Shown here one piece after another: positions 47,296 through 57,954 of a DNA stretch of 64,000 bases. Position 1 is the stretch's first letter. Each line of letters starts with the position of its first letter. Source of the stretch: Adiantum capillus-veneris (Eukaryota > Streptophyta > Polypodiopsida > Polypodiales > Pteridaceae); contig CM043952.1 of NCBI GenBank assembly GCA_014529385.2, forward strand, positions 61,582,119-61,646,118, in the 5' to 3' direction. The notes under the pieces were generated by a model that worked only from the letters and a program-made list of their open reading frames with translations, searched no databases and was not told where the DNA came from. The position numbers were made by a program, and so were the translations under genes.

Positions 47296-48264
47296 ATGAC
47301 ACACTATACCTTTGATGATATTCCAATCTTCTTCGGAAATCTAGAAGAAGATGTTGATGATTTTATTGCTGATTTTAAAATGGTTTGTCGTATCCTTGGT
47401 AAAAGGGATGACATTGAAAAAGGGGATTTTCTATTGCTATGCCTTAGAGGCAACGCTGAGCAATGGTTTTGGAGTATGTCTTCTCAGATTGAAGATGGAT
47501 ATACCCAAATTTCCAAAGCTTTGAAGACCAGATTCTCTAAATTTCCAACAACAGAGACAGCATGGGCTTCATTAGGGAAACTTCAATAACATGGTGAAGA
47601 CTACTATGCTTATGAGGATATTTTTTCTCGTCAATGGAGAGGATGTGGGTTTAGTGCTACATTTCCAGATTATGTAAAAATGGAGCAATTTATTTCGGGT
47701 TTGTCTCCTTTCCTAAAGACTAAGGTTACTTGTAGTGGACCCTCTACCTTTGAAGAAGCGGTCATTATTGCCCGAAGGAAGTTTCACAAGTACTTCTACA
47801 TCACAAATGGTTTCCATCATGCTGGAAGAACCAACCACCATGAAAGTGTTTCTATCAAGGAGTCATCTCCTTTGCCATACTTGTCTCCTTGTACTCTGAC
47901 AAATGTTGAAGAAGTTACTTACATGCCAACTGATTATTCAAGTGCTAAAGTGTGTGGCCAAGATTCAAATGTGGAATCTCTTTCTTCTACCTTTATCACA
48001 AGCATGCAAAATTCGACACAAGATATCTCAAATGGCATTGATGATTCAATAATGGATACATCCAACCTTTTGGCGGAGGATCAATTTCTAGTCCGAGCAG
48101 ACGAAGCTTTTGTGCAACATGACTCTATGGAGAATGAAGACCTTGAAGGTAACCTTGATCTCATGGAATGTTCTGAGAGTGTATCTTGTTTAAAAGAAGA
48201 GAGTGAAGAAGAAGATGAAATCATAGGTGGGGAGATTGTCCTTGAAATCATATATTGTCCTTGA
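47296..48264 (+). pseudogene. gypsy-type gag with one in-frame stop
   Basis: From ATG 47296 the frame encodes a Retrotrans_gag protein: FFGNLEEDVDDFIADFKMV, then GDFLLLCLRGNAEQWFW, then ALKTRFSKFP. A TAA at 47587-47589 (one C-to-T from CAA) follows. The same frame continues with YYAYEDIFSRQW, then MEQFISGLSPFLKTKV and FEEAVIIARRKF. It ends in an acidic tail (EESEEEDEIIGGE) that runs into the right LTR copy and stops at 48264. No zinc knuckle is seen, so the C-terminus was probably lost in the deletion that removed pol. Confidence 0.85.
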
Positions 48265-48756
48265 AGTTTTTGTGCCATTTCATGCTTGGTGGTTTGAGGG
48301 CTTGTTGAATTGTTTGCCTAAAAGGTCAATTGTAAAAGGGTGCTCGGTGAGAGGGCTCCCGTGACCCTAAGACAATTTGTGTATTGGCAACAAGGTCAAG
48401 TTTTGTGTTGTCTCTCTATTTCTCATCAAGCTTTGTGTGCATCTAGTCTTTAAGGCTAGGACTGAGTTGCTCAAGTTGATTTGTGCTCTTTACCTCTCTC
48501 TGGTGTGGTGAATGTTTGTGTTTGGTGTGTGTGGCTATCTTGCATTCCCCTCTCTTTGTGCGTTTGAGTACAAGGAGATATCACGTGCGTCCTAGTTCGC
48601 ATCTACAACTAGGTGATGCCCCTTTTCTTGTTTGGTTTCTGGCTGTGGGTTGTTGTTGTCTTTGATTGTGCTTGCCCCAGCCCCAATTGAGCAGCACGGG
48701 AGCCTCGAAGGGTGTTTAGAGGCCGCTCTTCTTGTTGCCCGCCCCGGACCGCCTCA
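48251..48756 (+). repeat. truncated 3' LTR of the gag-only element
   Basis: It is the same length as its counterpart. The junction with gag carries ATTGTCCTTGAA twice (48237-48248 and 48254-48265), consistent with a microhomology-mediated deletion. Confidence 0.8.
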
Positions 48757-49488
48757 CTACCAAGTTCTACAGTCATCTGGGAAGGTACATAAATCACGAT
48801 CCATCCCAAAAAATGTATAGAAAACTGACACAAAACTACACGGAAAGGTTCCCTTCAAGCATAGGAACGCTCTTCCAAGGTCAAAACATTAAAAAAACAA
48901 CCATTTAAGACCTCAAATCAATGTATTTATCTCACAAACAAAATTTTGCAAACCACGACAGAATTGGGAATGATTACACTTAGATTGAAGAGCAAGAGAC
49001 AAGAAACACAATGTGCTATTCGGAATCGAATTTTGATTATTAGATAAGGAGGAGTATTTATTGCAGTTAGTAGTAGCAAGGCAGCTCTCAATCGGTGTCC
49101 AATTACTTCCAAAAATAATGATAATGTTTTTTACAAAACTAAGGGTTTTGACTTAAGAGCTTCGGACTCTTTCCCATAGCCATTCGGCCACTTACATGGC
49201 TTGTAGGCTCAGAGAGACTAAAAGGGAATGATAGATTATATTACAATTTGAGAATACTCTCATTAGTAGAATTACACTGCTTCTTTTGAAAAAATGATTT
49301 ACAACAAGGTTTGGTGTATATCCACCTTTTAAGTGACATTCCGTTGTGTCCACGAAACACTCCATTTATTCTTACACAAAGTGAAGATCTTTCTCTTCTT
49401 AATATTCCCATGTCGTTTTTGTCAATACTCACTCTCTTCCTACAAAAGTTCATACTAAAAATCTTTGTCTAGCCAAGGATAAAAACTA
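48757..49488 (-). other. leader-like sequence of a minus-strand LTR element
   Basis: No gene is seen. It contains a degenerate relative of the palindrome unit (GGTACATAAATCACGATCCA, 48784 onward), linking it to the leader at 40.3-44 kb. Confidence 0.4.
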
Positions 49489-49930
49489 TGCTCTGATACC
49501 ACTTGTGAGGGCTCGACTGCATCATCTCGAAATAAATACACCACAATTCTTGACATCCCTCCCGCTTGAGGCCGACACCAAGATAGGACTCCTCCCACTC
49601 TTTGATGCCAACTCACAGGGGTGATAACATTCACTTTTCTCTTACAAAACCCTCAACCTCAAAATATCTTTCCTTATTGCAATCAAAGTCATCATACTAG
49701 ATGTGAATTCAACCTTCCAGGGTCAACTGGTGAGAGTTCTCTAATTCATCCTTGGTTCAAGGTCACTAACACCTTTTTTTCATCTATCACCGAGCACAGC
49801 CACCGTCAGTACGTTCCCCTAAGATGAGTGTATTTACTAAGTACATGAAATCCTCGTTCCCAAGTTTGATCTCCCACTCCGTAGATCAGGATCCTTTTCC
49901 CTAGATCTTAACTTAATGGACAACATAAAA
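49489..49930 (-). repeat. primer site and LTR start of a minus-strand element, cut by copia
   Basis: The minus strand reads GTGGTATCAGAGCAT (49489-49503) next to TGTGAGGGCTCG at 49504, a Met-tRNA primer site beside an LTR. The LTR is interrupted at 49930 by the copia insertion and would resume after 61058. Its far end is not identifiable. Confidence 0.55.
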
Positions 49931-50121
49931 TGTTGGGGTATAAAGCCCAATGTGGTCGCCCAGGTAAGTGGGCGGGCCGCTAGGTATGTACACATATTCT
50001 TTGTAAAAACCTAATAAGAACTCACTATGCTCTACACATTATAGTAGAGCGAGTTCACCATATCGTCGTGCTCTTCTTCTCGCACTCTCTCTCGCGTCGC
50101 ACTTCGGCTTGTACTCCTTCA
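49931..50121 (+). repeat. outer copia 5' LTR
   Basis: Starts TGTTGGGG and ends CTTCA. It contains a short CT-rich part and differs from its partner by a few bases and one CT unit. Confidence 0.97.
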
Positions 50122-51236
50122 ACTGGTATCAGAGCTCAGATCGAGGCTCGGGGCAGCTTTTGCAGGTAGCTAGAGTCACCTGCTCAGATTGGAGTGAGAT
50201 TCGACAGGCGAAGACACGGCCCCAATTCCTATGGGTGAGTCCGAAGGGCTCGGTGTTCTAAGAATTTCATTATAAGGTCATCTCGGCCACCATTCGGCTT
50301 CGACAAAGATCTGTGCAGGCCATTTTCGACTACGTGGTCTCGGCGGGTGCAAATCCGACTCTGCAATTTTGGGGTTTTGGCCTACAACTGCAAGTGTTGA
50401 GGATATCTGCACTTCCAGAGTGCTGATTTGTGGCTATCTACACAACGAAGAACGGCTTACAGCTCTTGGAGGCGTGTCACATATGACACGGGCGCACCAA
50501 CACACAGACTGTAGGCGACATCCACCCGTTCATCAGGTAGCTTGTGTTTGCTGCTTGATATTCCAGATTTCATCCTGACATTGTAGGTACTTCCACATGG
50601 GATGTATTGTCAGAGATGATGTATGTCTGTTGAGGGTTTGCTGGCTGTGAGTCACGCAGCAAACAACCGCCGCAGCGGTTACAGCATATAGTGGGAAATT
50701 TGTGGATGTATGACTTTGTGTGAAGTCTATGTACTGTCAGATTTATTGCAGCCTTTGTTGAGGGTCGAGTGAGGTTTTATTGAGCTGGGGGATTCTCGAA
50801 TGTTGAGATCCTTTCGGTGATACAGATCTTGGAGCGATCCCTCGAGCACCCTTAGATAGGCAGCTAGGATGTATTGACTGTGAGTTAGACAGTTGGGATT
50901 GCATCTTTGCTTTACTGCCGTTGAGGCATTGTCATAGTCTATGCTTACAGGACAGTGACAGGACAGTGAGAGACAGTACAGGTGCAGGACAGGTTTACCC
51001 ACAGCTTACAGTGTTAGAGAGACAGTGGTTTTTTGAGCTGTTTTTGGTCTGTTTTTTAGTACACCAAAGCTATTTAACAAAGGAGACTCTGCCGAAATTT
51101 CTGCAGAATCTGAAGCTTTATTGGTTCATTTGACAGGTTGATATTGGTTCAGAGGTCAGTTTACAGGAGAAACTCTGCCGAATTTTTCCCAGGAAAGTAA
51201 ACTACTGTGAAGCGTAGCTATGGCTGAAGCGTAGCT
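50122..51236 (+). promoter_or_regulatory. outer copia untranslated leader
   Basis: About 1.1 kb from the primer site to the gag ATG. It includes GTGAGTCACGC followed by ACCGCCGCAGCGGT (50648-50679), also present in the nested element's leader. A short duplication of ATGGCTG...AGC lies just before the start codon. Confidence 0.75.
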
Positions 51237-52398
51237 ATGGCTGGATCACAGGACACTGCTCTTTACAATATCAAGAAGCTGGATGGAACCAATTTCCCAT
51301 TGTGGAAGAAGCAGATTTGGCATGTGTTGGTACAAAAGAAGCAAATAAAACCTATAAAGCTCAAGGAGATAAAACCACAAGATATGGACGAAGATGAATG
51401 GAGCGAAATGGATGAATTGGCCCTTTCTACCATTCTGCTGACTTTGGCAGAAAGCATTTACTTCAATGTAGCAGGCGAGATGTCAGCTTATCAAGCATGG
51501 ACAAAGCTGAGTGACCTTTTGAGAAGCAGAGTGCAGCTTCATAGGTATACTGGCTTAAGACGCTTGTTGACTTGAAGATGAAAGAAGGGACACCTATGTC
51601 CAATCATCTGAATGAATTCAACACCATCCACAGTCAATTGTCAGCTCAAGGTGTCAAGTTTGATGAACCTGTTAGAGCTATGTTCCTGTTGATCACATTG
51701 CCGGAAAGTTGGGACACTTTTCGCACAGCTTTGAGTAATTCTGCACCTCCATATGGTTTGACCATAGCACGTGTAGAAGGCAGTCTGCTTACTGAAGAAA
51801 CCAACAGAAAGACAATGGACAAAGGCAAAGGAACAGCCTTAGTTGTCAAGGGAAGGACCAAAGAAAAGTACAAAGGTGGAAAGAGGGATCAGTCTCGTAG
51901 CAAGTCCCGCAGTGCTAAAGGCAAGAGTGACATAGAATGCTACCATTGTGGCAAGAAGGGTCGCATGAAAAGAGACTGTAGAGAATGGAAAGCAGAAAAA
52001 GGCAAAGAGAAAGCAGAAGACCATGGTGAGAAGAAAAATTCCTCAGTGAAGATTCAAGAAATAAATGTGACAAACACTGTTGCAGAGGATGACAGTCTAG
52101 TGTCAGGAGATATCTACTTCTTGAAAAATACAATGGACTCAGCTCTTCTTACAACATCTGATGGAAATGCACTGAGTGACTGGATTATAGACTCAGGGGC
52201 ATCACTTCATGTGTCTCCAAACAAGGAGTGGTTTACCTCTTATGTGACCACTAAAGATCATGTTCGGCTAGGCAATGGGCAGACATGTGAGATCTTAGGT
52301 TTTGGAGATGTTCAATTGAAGTTTCAGAATGGCTCTTCTTTCAGGCTGAAGAATGTGAGACATGTTCCCGCAATTACAAAGAGCTTGATCAGCACAGG
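51237..52398 (+). pseudogene. outer copia gag-protease, 5' part
   Basis: From ATG 51237 (MAGSQDTALYNIKKLDGTNF) the gag reads as in the nested element. A one-base deletion near 51517-51520 shifts the frame. The shifted frame then meets TAG at 51542-51544 (CAG in the nested copy) and continues from about 51572. It carries gag (MSNHLNEFNTIHSQL, LPESWDTFRTAL), zinc knuckle CYHCGKKGRMKRDC and protease WIIDSGASLHVS. It stops at the insertion point in KSLISTG. Confidence 0.93.
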
Positions 52399-52615
52399 TG
52401 TTGGGATTAAAGCCCAAGTGGCCTCTTATGCGGATATGGCCGGCCGCCCGCCTAACTCACTTGCCTCTAACTCTTTGTATATACTAACATATTCTTTGTG
52501 AATACTAAGGATTTGGGAGATAACCCTTCTAACAGATCTCTGTGTACTGTGTACTGTGTAAGATCACTGTGTGTGTGAGAGAGAGAGTCGACCCACGCTC
52601 CGCTCCGCGACTTCA
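52399..52615 (+). repeat. nested copia 5' LTR
   Basis: TGTTGGGATTAAAG ... GCGACTTCA, with a short GA tract near the end. Confidence 0.98.
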
Positions 52616-53673
52616 ATTGGTATCAGAGCCTTGGTTCAGTGCGGATTTGCGCAATCGCGCGCGCGCGCACTTTTCCGGCAGATTCTGGATCCGGAGTTCG
52701 AAAATTCACACTCGGCGTTCCGGGAGCGTTTCCACCAGGCCACGTGGAGTTTTACCCCCCTTTCGAAGCCGTTTATGCCCTCAGAATTTCGTTCTGAGCA
52801 CTACAGCAGAAGATAGATTTCAGCCACAAAGAAATCCGTCTTGTGTAGATTGGCAAGCAAGAGGTGGTCGACATCAATATCGACATCGACATACATCACT
52901 TATTCGTCTTCAGAGCATCATCTATAGACCAGGTACACATATATATCATCAGATATATATATTGCAGTCTGCATTGCTACTTCTTGTGCTTGCCAGGTTC
53001 CAGGGGAGGTGTGGCCATACGACGGCTTGACACCACTGGCATGTATTGCAGATTGATGTACTGTGATTGTGGGTCTGCTAGTTGTGAGTCACGCTAGCAG
53101 ACAGACCGCCGCAGCGGTCATAGGACAGTGATTGGTCTATTATAGGATGTATGCTAGTTCTGGGCAGTTTGCTGAGCCATCTGAGAGGGTCGTGTGTGAG
53201 GTTTTTTTGAAGCCAAGCACTGGGGGCTGGGTTACCCAGTGTGAGGTGGATTAGGTTGCTGGAGTTCCCCTCTACACGCATCCTCTTCGGCGACTTTTAT
53301 CCCTTAGGATGTATGACTTTGTGTAGACACTGGATTGCATCTTATGCGTCAGGCCGTTGAGGCATTGTTCAGAGTTCAGTCTTGAGACAGATACAGGTTC
53401 TGTCATCGCCCAGAGAGGAGATAGTGTATGCTTACAGGACAGCATATTACAGGGATTTTTTAGATTTGTCATTGGTCAGCTATTTATGATTGTTTCTTGA
53501 GCTATCTTTTGGTTCCCAGAGCTCAGGTTACAGGGGAGACTCTGTCAAAAATTTTCAAAATACTGACAGTTCCTGAGGAGAGGTGTTCAGCTTGTTGATT
53601 ACAGCTTGTTTACTGTGTACAGAGGCCAGTTTACAGGGGAAACTCTGCCGGATTTTTCTCAGGAGTAAACAGT
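52616..53673 (+). promoter_or_regulatory. nested copia untranslated leader
   Basis: About 1.06 kb. It contains GTGAGTCACGC and then ACCGCCGCAGCGGT (about 53085-53118), conserved with the outer element. The last 40 bp before ATG (GAAACTCTGCCGGATTTTTC) is also shared. Confidence 0.75.
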
Positions 53674-56600
53674 TTGGCAAATATGGCATCTTCTCACAGT
53701 GAGACTCTTTACAACATAAAGAAGCTGGATGGCACAAACTTTCCATTCTGGAAGAAGCAGATTTGGCAGGTTTTGGTGCAGAAAAAACAAGTGAAGCCAC
53801 TGAAGCTCAAAGGGGAGAGACCAGAATTTATGGCTGAAGATGAGTGGGAAGAGCTTGACGAGTTAGCTTGTTCCACAATCATGCTGACACTGGCAGAAAA
53901 TGTTTACTTCAATGTAGCAGAAGAGACTACAGCGTATGGCGTATGGCAAAAGCTATGTGATATGTACGAGAAACAAAGTGCTGCTTCTCAGATTTACTGG
54001 CTCAAGAAATTGGTGGATTTGAAGATGAAGGAAGGGACAGCCATGTCAAATCATCTGAATGAATTTCACTCAATTTTCAGCCAGTTAACAGCACAGGAGA
54101 TAGTCTTTCCAGATTCAGTGAAGGCTATGTTTCTCTTAATCACTTTGCCAGACAGTTGGGATACTTTTCGTACAGCGTTAAGTAATTCTGTCGCGCCAGA
54201 AGGTCTTACGAGTGCTAATGTAGAAGGCAGCTTGCTCACAGAGGAAGTGAACAGGAAGAACATTGACAAAGGCAAAGGCAATAGTGCTTTGGTCGTTCGA
54301 GGGAGACAACAGTTTAAAGAAAAGAAGGGTAAGAAGGCACAAAACCGAAGTAAGTCTCGTGATTCGAAGTCAAAGGATGACATAGAATGCTACCATTGTG
54401 GCAAGAAGGGTCACATGAAGCGAGACTGTACGAAGTGGAAACAAGAAAAAGGCAAAACAAAGAGTTCTGAGCAAGATGAAAAGAAGAGTTCAGTGAAGAT
54501 TGAAGAGGTGAATGTCACGAGATCTGGTTCAGACAGTGATTCTGGTATAGCAGCTGGTGACATCTTCCTTACAAGCAATCTTGATTCTGTTTTCTTGACT
54601 GCAGAGGATGGACATGCTATGAGTGATTGGATTATCGACTCAGGGGCATCTTTACATGTTTCTCCGCACAAAGAGTGGTTTACATCATATGTGGCTACTA
54701 AAGATTATGTCAGACTTGGCAATGAGCAGGTTTGTGACATACTTGGAGTGGGAGATGTGCAGTTGAAGTTTCAGAATGGCTCTTCTTTATGGCTCAAGAA
54801 TGTCAGACATGTTCCAGCAATCCGAAAGAGCTTGATTAGTACAGGGAAGTTGGATGATGCGGGTTATGTGACAGTCTTTGGGAACAGCACTTGGAAGATC
54901 TCCAAAGGTTCGATGACTGTAGCACATGGCAGCAAGTCAGGAACTCTGTACACTTTACATGTTTCAGAGGTTAAAAACCATGTAATTAATGTGATTGAGC
55001 AGCCAAGTGTGTCACTGTGGCATCGTAGGTTGGGACATATGTCAAAAAGAGGAATGGAAATACTTTCTCATTATGGTTATTTGCCTGGATTTTCATTTCA
55101 AGATTTCGAGTTTTGTGAGCATTGTGTTTATGGTAAGCAAACACAGGAACCGCACAGATCAAAGAGGAATCGTAGGGACGAACGGTTAGCTCTTGTACAC
55201 AGTGACCTATGCGGACCAATGCCTAGTTTGTCACTAGGGGGAGCAGCGTACTTTTGTACATTCATAGATGACTATTCTCGCAAAGTATGGGTTTACTTCT
55301 TGAAGCACAAGGATGAGGTGCTCAAGGTCTTTAAGACATTCTTGCAGCTGGTGGAGAATCAGAGTGGTCAGAAGCTGAAGTGCTTGAGAACTGACAATGG
55401 TGGAGAGTACGTTTCCAAAGCTTTTCAAGACTTTTGTGAAGCAAAAGGGATTAAGCGGGAACTTACTGCACCATATAATCCTTCACAGAATGGGGTTGCA
55501 GAACGTATGAATAGGACCATACAAGAGAAGGTCAGAAGCATGTTGTCAAATGCTGAGTTGCCTAATGGATTTTGGGCGGAAGCAGTGGCTACAGCAGTCC
55601 ATTTGATCAACAGGTCTCCTAGTAGGGTTCTGGATAAGAGTGCAGTGGCCGAGATGCTATGGACAGGCAAGGCACCTTCGTATAAGCATCTCAGAGTCTT
55701 TGGTTGTGAAGCTTATAGCCATATTCCTAAGGAGTTCAGAAATAAGTTAGAACCAAAGAGCAAGAAGTGTATATTTCTTGGCTACGGAGAATCGGGCGAG
55801 ATGGGTTACCGGCTTTGGGATCCTGAGTCCAGAAAGCTTATTCGTAGCAATGATGTGCATTTCAATGAAGCCAAGTTTCACGCTAAGCTAGAGAAGACAG
55901 AGGAGATCAGAAGAGTTGTCTTCAGGGAAGATGGACCTAGTGCTAGCACATCAAGACAGCATGGTCAGGCTCAGGAACAACCTATGGTGGCTAGAGAGGC
56001 AGAATCAGTTGTGGTGAGACGTTCTGAGCGTGTCTCCAAACCACCTGATCGTTATGTGCCATCTCTAAATTATGTCATGCTCACAGATTGCGGAGAACCA
56101 TCTTGTTACAAGGAAGCATTACAAGTGGTTGACTCGAAAAAATGGCAGTTGGCCATGCAGTCAGAGATGACAGCTCTGCATAAAAACCAGACATGGAAGT
56201 TGGTTAAATTACCACAGGGCAAAAAGGCTCTACCTTGTAAATGGGTTTACAGGTATAAGATCACCGCTCATGATAGTCAGCCAAAGTACAAAGCAAGGCT
56301 TGTTGCCAAGGGCTTTAAGCAAGAACAAGGCATTGACTTTGATGAAGTCTTCTCTCCAGTGGTCAAGATGACTACATTGAGATGCTTTCTTGCATTGGTT
56401 GCTATATTGGATTTGGTGTTGCATCAAATGGATGTCAAGACAGCGTTCTTGCATGGTGATTTAGATGTGGAAATTTACATGCAGCAGCCAGAAGGGTTTG
56501 TTGAGAAAGGCATGGAACATTTGGTATGCCAGTTGTTAAAGAGTCTTTATGGCTTAAAACAATCACCGAGGGCATGGTACCATAAGTTCCACCAGTTTAT

Positions 56601-57648
56601 GCTTTCTCAAGGCTACAAACGTAGTGACTTCGATCACTGTCTATATACAAAGAAGGCTAAGGATGGCAGTTGGCTGATCCTTATTTTGTATGTGGATGAC
56701 ATGTTGATTGCTGGCAAACACTTGGAAGAAATTTCAGCTTTGAAGTCAAAGATGGCAAAATCGTTTGACATGAAAGACATGGGTGAGGCAAGTCATATAC
56801 TTGGTATGCGCATTGAGAGAGACAGATCAAAGAAGTTGATTTGGTTATCTCAAACAGAGTATATTGACAAGGTTTTGCAACGTTTCAATATGGAGAAGGG
56901 AAAGGCATTGAGTGTTCCATTGCCACCATATGTGAAACTTAGCAAACAAGATTGTCCTGTGTCTGAGGAAGAAAAGGCTGAAATGGATAAGATTCCATAT
57001 GCGTCTGCAGTGGGTAGTTTGATGTATGCAATGATTGCTACACGTCCGGATATTGCATTTGCAGTGGGAGTGGTTAGCAGATATATGTCAAATCCCGGCA
57101 AGAAACATTGGGAGGCAGTGAAAGGTATCATGAGATACTTAAAACATACAAAGAGTATGCGCATATGCTATGGTAGTCAGGATTTGAGTGTCAGAGGATA
57201 CACTGACTCAGATTATGCAGGAGACTTGGATAAGAGGAGATCTACATCAGGCTATGTCTTTACATTGGCTGGAGGTGCCATATCATGGCGATCTCGATTA
57301 CAAGATTGTGTTACGCAGTCTACTACAGAAGCTGAGTATGTTGCAGCAAATGAGGCATGCAAAGAAGCTATTTGGCTTGGTAGATTGGTTGCAGACTTGG
57401 GAATCAATGCAGATATGCCAGAGTTATATTGTGATAGTCAAAGTGCTATACAATTGGCAAAGAATCCAGTGTTCCATTCGAAGACTAAGCATATTGATGT
57501 GAAGTATCACTTCATTAGGGAAGTACTTGAAGACAAGCAGATACAACTGCTGAAGATCCACACCAAGGACAATCCTGCTGATCTACTCACAAAGGGACTT
57601 CCAGGAGAGGGCTTTGTGCATTGTCGTGAGTTATTGGGCATTGGATAG
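53674..57648 (+). CDS. copia gag-pol polyprotein (intact, 1324 aa)
   Basis: A single protein to be cut by its own protease, providing capsid and all enzymes for retrotransposition. Domains in order: gag (UBN2 type, about 10-200; LPDSWDTFRTAL), zinc knuckle CYHCGKKGHMKRDC (from residue 239), protease WIIDSGAS (Asp322), pre-integrase HRRLGHMSKRG, and integrase core with Asp511 (HSDLCGPM), Asp574 (LRTDNGGEY) and Glu610 (QNGVAERMN), giving the D-x35-E spacing of the family. Then comes RT with KARLVAKGFKQEQGIDF and YVDD (1006-1009). RNase H follows with TDSDYAGD (Asp1178), STTEAEYVA and the end DVKYHFIRE ... NPADLLTKGLP. All key residues are present. The start is set by the outer element's homologous gag and by the MA..S....YNIKKLDG pattern. 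The RT part is nearly identical to that of the outer element. Confidence 0.97.
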   Translation: MANMASSHSETLYNIKKLDGTNFPFWKKQIWQVLVQKKQVKPLKLKGERPEFMAEDEWEELDELACSTIMLTLAENVYFNVAEETTAYGVWQKLCDMYEKQSAASQIYWLKKLVDLKMKEGTAMSNHLNEFHSIFSQLTAQEIVFPDSVKAMFLLITLPDSWDTFRTALSNSVAPEGLTSANVEGSLLTEEVNRKNIDKGKGNSALVVRGRQQFKEKKGKKAQNRSKSRDSKSKDDIECYHCGKKGHMKRDCTKWKQEKGKTKSSEQDEKKSSVKIEEVNVTRSGSDSDSGIAAGDIFLTSNLDSVFLTAEDGHAMSDWIIDSGASLHVSPHKEWFTSYVATKDYVRLGNEQVCDILGVGDVQLKFQNGSSLWLKNVRHVPAIRKSLISTGKLDDAGYVTVFGNSTWKISKGSMTVAHGSKSGTLYTLHVSEVKNHVINVIEQPSVSLWHRRLGHMSKRGMEILSHYGYLPGFSFQDFEFCEHCVYGKQTQEPHRSKRNRRDERLALVHSDLCGPMPSLSLGGAAYFCTFIDDYSRKVWVYFLKHKDEVLKVFKTFLQLVENQSGQKLKCLRTDNGGEYVSKAFQDFCEAKGIKRELTAPYNPSQNGVAERMNRTIQEKVRSMLSNAELPNGFWAEAVATAVHLINRSPSRVLDKSAVAEMLWTGKAPSYKHLRVFGCEAYSHIPKEFRNKLEPKSKKCIFLGYGESGEMGYRLWDPESRKLIRSNDVHFNEAKFHAKLEKTEEIRRVVFREDGPSASTSRQHGQAQEQPMVAREAESVVVRRSERVSKPPDRYVPSLNYVMLTDCGEPSCYKEALQVVDSKKWQLAMQSEMTALHKNQTWKLVKLPQGKKALPCKWVYRYKITAHDSQPKYKARLVAKGFKQEQGIDFDEVFSPVVKMTTLRCFLALVAILDLVLHQMDVKTAFLHGDLDVEIYMQQPEGFVEKGMEHLVCQLLKSLYGLKQSPRAWYHKFHQFMLSQGYKRSDFDHCLYTKKAKDGSWLILILYVDDMLIAGKHLEEISALKSKMAKSFDMKDMGEASHILGMRIERDRSKKLIWLSQTEYIDKVLQRFNMEKGKALSVPLPPYVKLSKQDCPVSEEEKAEMDKIPYASAVGSLMYAMIATRPDIAFAVGVVSRYMSNPGKKHWEAVKGIMRYLKHTKSMRICYGSQDLSVRGYTDSDYAGDLDKRRSTSGYVFTLAGGAISWRSRLQDCVTQSTTEAEYVAANEACKEAIWLGRLVADLGINADMPELYCDSQSAIQLAKNPVFHSKTKHIDVKYHFIREVLEDKQIQLLKIHTKDNPADLLTKGLPGEGFVHCRELLGIG

Positions 57649-57732
57649 TTGGCAGCCATGTAAATCTTTGTACATTTATGTTCATAGATTTACAGTTACT
57701 TAAAGTGCCACATTGGACTTTAAGTGGGAGGT

Positions 57733-57949
57733 TGTTGGGATTAAAGCCCAAGTGGCCTCTTATGCGGATATGGCCGGCCGCCCGCCTAACTCACTTGCCT
57801 CTAACTCTTTGTATATACTAACATATTCTTTGTGAATACTAAGGATTTGGGAGATAACCCTTCTAACAGATCTCTGTGTACTGTGTACTGTGTAAGCTCA
57901 CTGTGTGTGTGAGAGAGAGAGTCGACCCACGCTCCGCTCCGCGACTTCA
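57733..57949 (+). repeat. nested copia 3' LTR
   Basis: 217 bp, one visible difference from the 5' LTR. Confidence 0.98.
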
Positions 57950-57954
57950 ACAGG

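Larger units (their letters stand above)
46109..48756 (+). mobile_element. gag-only gypsy deletion derivative
   Basis: A 506-bp direct repeat (46476-46981 and 48251-48756, about 7-8 differences) flanks a primer-site-like TTGGTGCCCCCACGG (46984 onward) and a gag gene. The repeat ends CTCA. The left copy probably extends to TGTTAGG at 46109, because a good TATA box (CCTATAAATAGAG, about 46140-46152) and a leader lie there. The right copy would then be 5'-truncated. No pol is present. No target duplication is found at these ends. Confidence 0.75.
52399..57949 (+). mobile_element. nested, structurally complete Ty1/copia retrotransposon
   Basis: LTRs at 52399-52615 and 57733-57949 are each 217 bp and differ at one base that I can see (AGATC against AGCTC near the end). 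The perfect target duplication ACAGG lies at 52394-52398 and 57950-57954. The primer site TGGTATCAGAGCC is at 52618. The polypurine-like AAGTGGGAGG precedes the right LTR. The single gag-pol gene is uninterrupted. Nearly identical LTRs and an open gene mark a very recent insertion that may still be able to move. Confidence 0.98.

Noticed and set aside
55425..55670. Minus-strand frames lying opposite the copia and chromovirus genes
   Set aside because: They are antisense shadows of well-supported coding sequence with clear family motifs on the other strand.
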